Below are positions 56,223 through 64,000 of a stretch of DNA of 64,000 nt, piece by piece; the first letter of the stretch is position 1, and every line of letters starts with the position of its first letter. The position numbers and the translations under genes are program-made. The stretch is from Ricordea florida (Eukaryota > Cnidaria > Anthozoa > Corallimorpharia > Ricordeidae), in assembly GCA_949710005.1 (NCBI GenBank), contig OX453273.1, positions 34,084,250 through 34,148,249 of the forward strand, in the 5' to 3' direction. Under the pieces are notes generated by a model that searched no databases, was not told the origin of the DNA, and saw nothing but the letters and a program-made list of their open reading frames with translations.

Positions 56223-57540
56223 GGTAGGTTATTCTAGCTATTAGACTTGAACTGTTTGCACACAATGCAGTCGACAGACTAAGGTTAACCCGCGCCTCAC
56301 GACAGGTCGATGCCGCTCACAGTTATAAATATTCCAAGAGTCACGCTCGTCAACCGATTCTGCTTTCTTAGTGGCTATAATGCACTAAACAAAACACACT
56401 TAAGTACTCAGTTTCTGTTCTGTTCTGTTCGAGCTTGAATTTCGTCACAATCTTGCATTCAAGTGTTGCGTTTAACATCAAAAAAGTAAATCTGAGGACG
56501 CAAAATTAATAGTCATTCTTGGAGCAAGTGAAGGAGTTGTTAGGGTAACAAGGAAATGTCCGAATATCCTCTCATTGTACTGATATTGAAGTGACAGGAT
56601 TGCGTGACATATGGTTGGTAGGACGTGCTCGCGGTAGGAGATCTGCTACCACGAGCGCGGACATTTCGGACAGAACGAAGGATAGTCGAGGCAAAGAACG
56701 CTGGTGGTCGAGGCGAATTCGAGGATTAATGCTGACAATAATGAAAAATACTACAGCACACTAAGATGCATGTTCAAAAGAGAAGTTATGGACTTTTCAG
56801 TCGAGCGGCTGATTTTTTGTGTGAGTGTAATCAGTATCACGTTGGCTTCATATTCCCAGTTTTCGAGTCTAATCTTCCACAAACTTTATCCATTGTCTTT
56901 CTCATGAAGTGAAGACAGCCCTAAGAACACTGGAAACTTCCTCTTACGTCATTCTACTGTATAAGGAGAAGATAACATGAAACAATGAAACAAAACGACC
57001 CGAATATTTCTTACTGATAGAGGCTCATTTAATTACGGTAGATCGCTCAAGATTTCTTGCCGTATTGTTCATTTTATTCCCCCCAAAAATACCGATGATA
57101 ATTCAAATTGACTCTGCAAACCACGTGTATAGAAGTAGATCCGTATTGTACCGTTGACAGCTGTTGTGTGCACCATTTCCATAGTTGGATACCCAGTGAT
57201 AATGTCTCGAGAGCGAACAATAAAAGAACAATAACATCGCCTATTGTGCTGTAAAATGTTTGACAGTAGACGAGGAAATTCGTCGAAACAAAAGACCACG
57301 CGTGTTTTGGCTGGAAAAACGCGTTGGTATTTTTATCTGCCAATGGCTCGAAAAGGAGTCCCAGTATGCAAATACAACTCGTAGAATATTTTGGCGTTCA
57401 TCATCTATGAAGAATAATTTTCCTGACGGAGGATAAAATGTAAACAATTTCATTGCAGTCACTGTTTAGAGTAGCAAAGTGAGAGGGATATACTGGGCAT
57501 GAGCTTTCACTCCCAAGATCTGAGCAGCAATTCTCTTGAA
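56223..57540. other. No gene recognised
   Basis: AT-rich sequence upstream of the signal exon. The promoter of that exon should lie here but I see no distinctive element. Short frames show no domain. Confidence 0.35.
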
Positions 57541-57660
57541 CGAGTGCCATGCACTTCTATATTTACCATGAACCCATGACCTTGCGATACCGGTGCAAAC
57601 AACTAAGCTATCAAGCCAACTGGGAACTGGTCATTTGTAAAATACCCGTTTGTTTCCTAC
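57541..57660 (-). repeat. tRNA-derived SINE fragment, minus
   Basis: Shares 'catgaacccatgacct tgcgataccgg' and 'ctatcaagccaactggga' with the SINE at 30841-31250. The B box is degenerate. Confidence 0.55.
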
Positions 57661-57696
57661 AATTCTGGCCGAAAGGTCCAAATTCGTCACAGCGCC

Positions 57697-57990
57697 GTTG
57701 TCACAGTGATATGTGTATTCCCGTACACATATCTCTATTGATTTGTGTATCTCCTGTGCGGTTAGGGGGTAGCGGATACACATATCCCTAGTGATTTGTG
57801 TATCCCCTGTGGGAGTAGAGGGGTAGGGGATACACATGTCACTGATGATATGTGTATCTCTCCTGTGGGGGTAGAGGGGTAAGGGATCCACGTATCGCGA
57901 GCGACATTATAATGGGCTCCTGTCACTAGTGATATGTGGATTTGTGTATCTCCTGTAGGGGTTGAGGGGTAGGGGATCCACGTATCACTG
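57697..57990. repeat. Minisatellite of self-complementary units
   Basis: About five units of 50-60 bp. Each begins 'gatatgtgtatc', has the middle 'cctgtgggggtagaggggta' and ends 'ggatacacatatc', so every unit is itself an imperfect inverted repeat. One unit is interrupted at about 57900-57925 by 'ttataatgggctcctg', a possible scrap of the CAGGAGCCC element family. Confidence 0.7.
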
Positions 57991-58387
57991 TGGCACCTTC
58001 AGTTTTTGGTAACATAAACTGAACATGAGTTGCAAAACAAACAGATTTTCTTCTCCCATTCCCTGTCAACTACAGAGAAAGAGTAAAATAAATAAATAAA
58101 TAAAAACAACAACAGTAAATAACATAATGTCAGAGGTAATGGGCTTCTGATAATGTCACATATTCATCGCAATGTTTTAAAGAAGCGGGGTAAAGTCTTT
58201 TGAGCACGAAATGGGTCGAGAAAGTACCTTTTTGAGCTGCCCCGCCCAGATTATCTCTAAAGCAATTTGGGGGACAACAAATATAAGTAAATTGTATAAT
58301 TGTGTAACGTGATAATTAACCTTGCTTGTAAGCGAAAATGGATCGTTGAATGAATCGATCATGGTTCAAGCAGCCGACCAGTTCAAC

Positions 58388-58776
58388 CGCCGACCAGTTA
58401 GCTCAGTTGGTTGAGCACTGGACTATCGTGCGGGAGGTCGTGGGTTCGAACCTCGGCCGGACCATCACTCAGGGTCTTTAAATTATTTGAGGAGAATGTG
58501 CTGCCTTTGTAATGACATCTGCAAATGGTTAGACTTTCTAGTCTTCTTGGATAAGGACGATAAACCGTAGGTCCCGTCTCACAACCCTTGGTTGTAATAA
58601 CTTCGTGGGACGTTAAAGAACCCACACGCTGTTCGCAAAGAGTAGGGGACGTAGTTCCCGGTGTTGTGGTATGGCCTTTGTGAATGTAATTTCACACACG
58701 TACGTATTATGAACGAGCTTATATAGCTCCTAGGCGTTACGTGTATAAATAAAGTATTGATTGATTGATATTGATT
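58388..58776 (+). repeat. Full-length tRNA-derived SINE
   Basis: The head has A box TAGCTCAGTTGGTTGAGC and B box GTGGGTTCGAACCTC, followed by a body and a (ttgattga)n tail. Shorter copies of its 3' part lie at 5828-6010 and 29705-29790. The tRNA fold is not continued by a proper acceptor stem, so this is a SINE. Confidence 0.7.
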
Positions 58777-58839
58777 GAAGCAGGAGACCAATACGCTAGA
58801 AAAGGCAAAAAAAATTAGACGTAAAAAGTAAAAGGCGCA

Positions 58840-59122
58840 CACGGGCCTTAAGGCCCACACGGCCAGAGCCTATCTCGGTTTCTGAAGCATGAAGCACCTG
58901 AGAGTATTCGGCTACTTCCCCCTGGATGATATGCTAGTCCAACGCAGAGTTACGCACAACATTATATCGCCAGTACCTATTTATACACCTAAGTGAAGAG
59001 AGACAGCGTGGAGTTGAGTTTTTTGTCAAAGGAAACAACACAGTACCACCACCAGGGTTCTAACTCCAAACCTCCTGCTCGGAAGTCCGGCACGATAACC
59101 ACTATACTATCGTGTCTCCACG
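58840..59122 (-). repeat. SINE, minus copy of the 35-kb family
   Basis: On the minus strand it starts 'ggagacacgatagtatagtg' and runs through 'ggactagcatatcatccag' to 'ggctctggccgtgtgggcct', paralleling 35036-35330. Confidence 0.55.
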
Positions 59123-59389
59123 AAAAATTAGAACACAGACATAATATATCAACAAAGCCATAATCGATTTGTGATTGGCTGGAGCGTAAACAAACCAGCA
59201 TAGCCGCCCAGGAAAGGGTCAATGAAGGAGAAACTTGGACAAACCGGTCAGTGGCGGGTCCGGTCATGATAACGTAAAAACTGGTAGAGCCGCTCTGTGC
59301 GGGGTCCAAAATTGGGAAAACTTTCTTAATTAACCCCTAAATTGAAGGAAGAAGAGTACGAAAACCGGAGTAGCCGGTCAGTGAAGGAT

Positions 59390-60480
59390 GGAAATCTTGA
59401 TTTGAAAGAACAAGCACGGTCAGTCACCCAAGAGTCACTTAGTGAGAACACTGGTTACATACGGATGATGGTATGACAGGCCAGGAAGAGTCAGTGAGTG
59501 AAACCGGCTGAAGCAAGTCATTGACGAGTCAAGGAATGAAAAAAATAAACTGCTAGAACTTGCCAATACCACGAAAGCAGGAGCCCATTACCTTGAGGGT
59601 GCAACTCCCATACTAGGTCTGTGAAACCGCGTTTTCACAAGTAAGGTTATTTTCAGATCGTCTCTCCCGCGAATTGGTTTGGGAGAGCCAATCACAAGCT
59701 AGTGAATGATTGATATGTAGCATGATAACCGCCTGTAGCGACAACAACCATAGCCGACATACACGAGTCTTCATGGGAGTGTTCGGACAGCATTTCTGAC
59801 GATAGTCAAGGTATTTACACAGTGAATAGTAGCTCCGATGAGATAACTGAGACAGCGGAAACAACTTTCTTCGCGGGAGTAGCCGCTCTAAATATAACCT
59901 TACTTGTGAAAACGCCGTTGCATGAACCTATAGCAGTTGCACGCTCCGGGTAATGGGCTCCTGACGAAAGTGAGTGAGAAAACCGGCATAACCAGGCAAT
60001 GACAAGTCCAAGAGTGAAAAAAGTGCCACAGCCGGTTAGTAACGCGTCATGAAGTGAGTGAGAAAACCTGCAAAACTGGTCAATGACAGGTTTAAGAGAG
60101 GCAGAAACGCTGGACCGAGTCGGTGACGCGGCAGTGAATGAGAAAACCAACATAACCGGTCAATGGCAGGTTCAAGAGTGAGACAACTACTATAGCGACT
60201 TCGGTCAGAGAGTGGCAAAACCGCCATAACTGGTTAATGACCAAGAGCGCGCGAACGGGCAGAGCCGGCTACTAACGTGTCGCCGTGAAAGAAAACTGAC
60301 CGCCATAATCAGTCAGTGACGGTTTATCAGTAGAGAGGGAGACCTGTAACAGCAGGTTAGTGAGGTTTAGTATCAATAAGTGGGAAAACCAACATAATAC
60401 CCCGGTTAAGTGACAGGTCAAAGAGTGGGCAAACAACATGGCTGGGTATTTGAGAGTCAAGCAATGACATCAGTTACTGC
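59390..60480. repeat. Degenerate minisatellite, ~80-bp period
   Basis: Repeats built on 'gtgagtgagaaaaccggcat aaccggtcaatgacaggt' recur about every 70-85 bp (starts near 59975, 60060, 60140 and 60215). On the minus strand they yield repeated FSHSL peptides, which I take to be by-products. A transposon (59578-59963) is inserted into the array. Confidence 0.65.
59578..59963. mobile_element. Second CAGGAGCCCATTACC element, TSD ACGAAAG
   Basis: 386 bp. Ends CAGGAGCCCATTACCTTGAG and GGGTAATGGGCTCCTG, flanked by the 7-bp repeat ACGAAAG (59571-59577 and 59964-59970). An inner TIR block 'gttttcacaagtaaggttat' is also mirrored. It belongs with 29927-30446. Confidence 0.8.
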
Positions 60481-60699
60481 GTTTGTAACACGAGCTCGTG
60501 AATGATTACTAACAAACGTAACCGGCCCGGTGAATGACGTGTCAAAGGATGAGGTAACTGTGTCTATCATTAGTTTAGGGTCCGCAAAGAGTGGGAAAAC
60601 AGGCATAACAGATCAGTTAAGAAACAAAGCCATGCAGGAAGAACAGTTGATGCGCATGACTCAAGTTAAAACTGAAGTCGACAAAACGCCTTGCGGACT

Positions 60700-63600
60700 T
60701 CATTGGAAAGAGTGAGAAAGAGCTACGCCTCTTTCCTGGTCAGCACCCGTGTCTCAGTCTGTCGAACAACTGTCGAACAAGCAAAGATCAGACCACGACA
60801 GGTTCCTCCTAGGTCATTCCTTTCAGTCTTCTAGCTCTGTGCTTGGCCATTTTTTAACTCTTTCAATTAGTTTGTAATTCTCTAATTATAAACTCGAGAA
60901 CTTGCAAAGATTCCAATCTTTGAGGCTGTGCAGCTGATGGCAAAACCGCTGCCATTTTGAGTTTTGTTTTATAATCTGATCTGAATTACATAAAGTATAA
61001 GGAAAACAGAGAATTTTGATTTGTTGTATTGTGTCATCAAACTCATACTAAACTTTTATGTTTATGGTACGAAAGTCTGGGTGTCATGTAGCCGGTACGC
61101 CGAGCTTTTGAATACTTCAGCAAATTCGTGCTCATAACTGGAAACTCGGCTCAAAATTAAAATTGAGTAAAAGCAAACACGTGAAAATATAACAGTTTTA
61201 TGAGGTGATTTGCTATACGTTTGATCACATGCGGGACCCGGACCTCTAAAATGAAATAAATCACGACATAATTTCTCTACCTTACGTACGTTCGTGCTCA
61301 CTTTCAGTGCTGTTTGTGCCCGTCAACTGCTTGCCGGTTGTCGGCCAAATGGCGTGTAACTATAAGACTTTGGACCAGTACTCAACGTCAGGAGCGGTGA
61401 TTCGCTCCTGTCAACGTATACTAATTTTACATGTTCCGACTTATTTGAGCAGTGTTTTAAAATCCTTTTGCTTCCAAGACTGATCGAACTTATAAGAAAA
61501 ATCTTCTTAGTGAGTGTCATACATATTCTCGTATGCTAGTTTTGGTGATCCAGCGTTTGATCGACTCAACATCCTATTCTCAGCATATGTTTGCTTGAAA
61601 ACGTATTGATGATGTAGGAAGCTACACGTTGGTCATTTTTTGGGAATAAAACGTAGATTGAACTGTTTTACTAAAACAGACATTACCTCCCATTCACTAC
61701 GAGATAATACAAAGACATCACTGAAATTAATACGAGGTATTGACAGAAAGCACTGGAGCTGATTTCACATTTCGAGAGGGATAAGAGAAGGAAAATAACC
61801 AATATCCTACGAGTGACTACGTACCAAATTAATTCGCACTGCCAGAGGTCAGCTTGCGTCATATCGGGCTGAAATTGTTCTTGCACTGTTGCAGAACTAT
61901 AAATAACAGGAAACCCGTGCGGTGCTGTAAAATCCCGGACTGCCAAGATGAACCCGAATCTAATCGACTGATCACGAGAGTTTTGACGTCACTGGCTCCC
62001 CACTGTCCTTCCAGCTTTTACAGGTTACCATGCCTCTTAAAGTGTGAAAAAGGACAATGTATACAGTATTATCAGAAAAGCTATTGTTTTGAAGTGGAAG
62101 AATTGTTCTGACCGTAAGATCAATGAATCTCCTAGCTTTCGATACTTATGTATTGTCTGGTAACTTGTCTTAAGGGAATCTAACTCATGTCTAGAAATAC
62201 ATGCGTACATGTTAAACAATGTTCTCACCCAAACATTTTAATTCCATTTTTTGCTGTGTAAAGTTCTCCGAGGGTGTTAAAGATCAAATTAAGAAATCTT
62301 AAACTTTCCTGTTATTAATTCAATTCCTCTTACAAAGGCTAGACCCTCTAAGAAAGTTATGAAGGAATATTTCTCCACAATAAGGGACAGAAGGGATTAT
62401 ATCCACGAATGACCACAACAGTGTGTTTGAGTTATAGTAAGTGTTGAATACGAGCAATTTTAGTTACAGAATTTAAACCCGACAAATTCGTCTTCTACGA
62501 AACTATAATATTCTAATGTTTTACAATTCATCGATATTTTCGACCAAACAGCGAAACTTGTAAGCTGTTCAGAGGCTTAATTAAAACTGTCTTTGTTGAA
62601 ACATGACTTCAGTTTGGTCTACCTAATTAAGACCATACCAAGCTGCGAGTTAACAGCTACGTCAGCAACGTTTAATACTGTCGAAGAAAAATACCAAGAT
62701 AATACCCACCTCTTTTGTAAAGGGAAAAAGGATAGCAAAAAGAAGCATTTGCTGCGAGGAGTAAATCGGCGAAATCGCTGGATCTCAGCTGGTGAATCGC
62801 ACTTTCAGACCACAGAACAACTTCCAGAGACTATAAACTGTTGTAAATGTTGTCAACGTTATAACAAGTTTTACAAAACGGACTTTGGACCAAACCGATA
62901 AAAGAAAACCTGATTTAAAGTTGTCATGTGCTCGACGGATTATTTTGGCGTGACTCGTCGATACAACAATGCACGATAAATATAACGGTGACTAAACATG
63001 TGCTGGTTTTGAAGTAAACTTTAAGCTATTTAAGTAGCTTAAAGAAAATTTTATTGGGTTGACTTTATTTGCTCCGTTCACGTTATTGCATTCTTGCTTT
63101 GATCACATTTGTTGTTAAAAGATCTCCCTTCGACCTTTAAACCCAAGTATCAGCGCTCAAATTCTTAACAAGTACACTTTCATTAATATTTGTCATTTTC
63201 TTTATCGGGGGGTGAAGAGCAACAATCGGATGTTCATTACGCCTGCTCGGAAATTTTCTTTACTCTATTCCAGAAAAAAGATCTCATTATTCCGTTGAAA
63301 AAATCTACATATTTCGGACAACGTAAGCAATCATTCCAAATGAGGTCTTATTCCATTAGTTCCATTACTGCGACCTTGATTAAACTAATCGTAATTGTTG
63401 TTTGATCTGACGAAATGAAAAGTACATACAATTCCAATTCAAAAGAGTTTGTATGGTTACCTGTATAATGGCAGCGTGGGATTAATTTAAGACGCTCAAG
63501 TTTGCTTAAACGATAAATTAAATAATTTAGATAGTTTTCTACTTCTTGCACAGCCTCTCCAGTTTATCCACGTAGGTAACATGTGACGAAGGTTAAATCC

Positions 63601-63760
63601 CTTTTCGCCACCGCTTACGTCAAGTTTAATGTAAGGAACACTGAAAAACAGCGCCATTGACGTCAACGCGGCAACTCCTGTGTACGAGAAGATAAAACTG
63701 TATTTCCTCTTTCTCTGCACGTTTTCAAGGGCAGCACTTGCAGTTTGTAAAATCGTTGTT
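60700..63760. other. No gene recognised
   Basis: About 3 kb with scattered short frames. A minus-strand frame at 61683-61946 has a hydrophobic stretch (RILVIFLLLSLSKC), and one at 63496-63720 has a weak hydrophobic segment (VAALTSMALFFSVPYI). Neither has clear splice sites or a recognisable domain, so I do not call them genes. Confidence 0.35.
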
Positions 63761-63937
63761 AATAGCCCATTTCCGAGTTGCTACATGCCTCAGTTTCATA
63801 GCGAGTCCAGGTGCAAGACCATTCAAATGGAAATGAGTTTAATTTGCATAAGAATACTCTATCATTTCCATTTGAATGGTCTTGCACCTGGACTCGCTAT
63901 GAAACTGAGGCATGTAGCAACTCGGAAATGGGCTATT
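63761..63937. repeat. Perfect palindrome, 76-bp arms (foldback MITE)
   Basis: 63761-63836 and 63862-63937 are exact reverse complements, separated by a 25-bp A/T-rich loop. Arms start 'aatagcccatttccgagttg'. No target duplication is obvious. The perfect arms suggest recent insertion or ongoing arm homogenisation. Confidence 0.85.
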
Positions 63938-64000
63938 CTTAAGATCGAGTAGCAGTTTAGGGGGGCTATGACCCCGCTTATTATCACGAGGGGGGAAGGG

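Noticed and set aside
58388..58465. Candidate functional tRNA gene (plus strand)
   Set aside because: It has clear A and B boxes but no proper acceptor stem, and it is joined to a repeated body and a (ttgattga)n tail.
59815..60460. Minus-strand frames with repeated FSHSL peptides
   Set aside because: These arise from translating a degenerate minisatellite. There are no start, splice or domain features.
61683..61946. Minus-strand frame with a hydrophobic segment as a membrane protein exon
   Set aside because: No splice sites at usable phase, no homologous exon elsewhere in the window and no domain.
63680..63952. 90-residue plus-strand frame over the palindrome
   Set aside because: Most of it lies within the perfect inverted repeat and has no domain. 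A chance frame.

Overview
This looks like nuclear DNA of a marine invertebrate, most likely a cnidarian and probably a stony coral. The basis is AT-rich sequence with spliced genes, tandem immunoglobulin-superfamily (IgSF) receptor genes, metazoan tRNA-headed SINEs, many short inverted-repeat elements, two Ty3/Gypsy retrotransposons and an Academ-type DNA transposon carrying a helicase gene. The species call is inference, because no single-copy marker gene is present.

Host genes. Everything that looks like host coding sequence is on the minus strand and belongs to two tandem, paralogous IgSF receptor genes. I call them gene Y (right) and gene X (left). Gene Y has Ig domain A (exons 42282-42088 and 41903-41766), Ig domain B (40468-40175), Ig domain C (38402-38256 and 35800-35639) and a possible membrane exon (33368-33151). 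Gene X has a signal-peptide exon (28137-28074), domain A (20223-20023 and 3661-3509) and domain B (1027-716), and then runs off the left edge. All junctions are phase 1, and the reading frame closes across every pair. Two more 64-bp signal-peptide exons lie at 31633-31570 (probably a leftover duplicate) and 56222-56159 (possible first exon of gene Y).

Mobile DNA. Most of the window is transposons sitting in the introns of these genes. (1) A 12,017-bp Academ-type element (7921-19937) has perfect 79-bp terminal inverted repeats (TIRs), a 9-bp target-site duplication (TSD), a spliced zinc-finger/transposase gene (+) and a convergent RecQ-like helicase gene (-). It lies in gene X's domain-A intron. 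(2) A Gypsy element (12328-16917) with identical LTRs is nested between those two genes. (3) A second Gypsy element (22418-27380, minus) has identical LTRs and one uninterrupted Gag-Pol frame. It lies in gene X's first intron. (4) A transposon with about 670-bp TIRs (44552-54433) carries its zinc-finger exon inside the TIR and was later split by a 5.9-kb insertion containing a 2.3-kb tandem duplication. (5) There are many MITEs, four or five SINE families, LINE fragments and three minisatellites.

Region by region: 0-7.9 kb, 3' part of gene X with MITE, SINE and LINE debris; 7.9-19.9 kb, Academ-type element with nested Gypsy; 20-28.1 kb, gene X 5' part plus the intact Gypsy; 28.2-33 kb, SINE/MITE-rich intergenic DNA with a duplicated signal exon; 33-42.3 kb, gene Y; 42.4-54.4 kb, MITEs and the large-TIR transposon; 54.4-64 kb, mostly non-coding with a signal exon, SINEs, minisatellites and a perfect 76-bp-arm palindrome. 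Terminal repeats of several elements are identical, so transposition here is recent.
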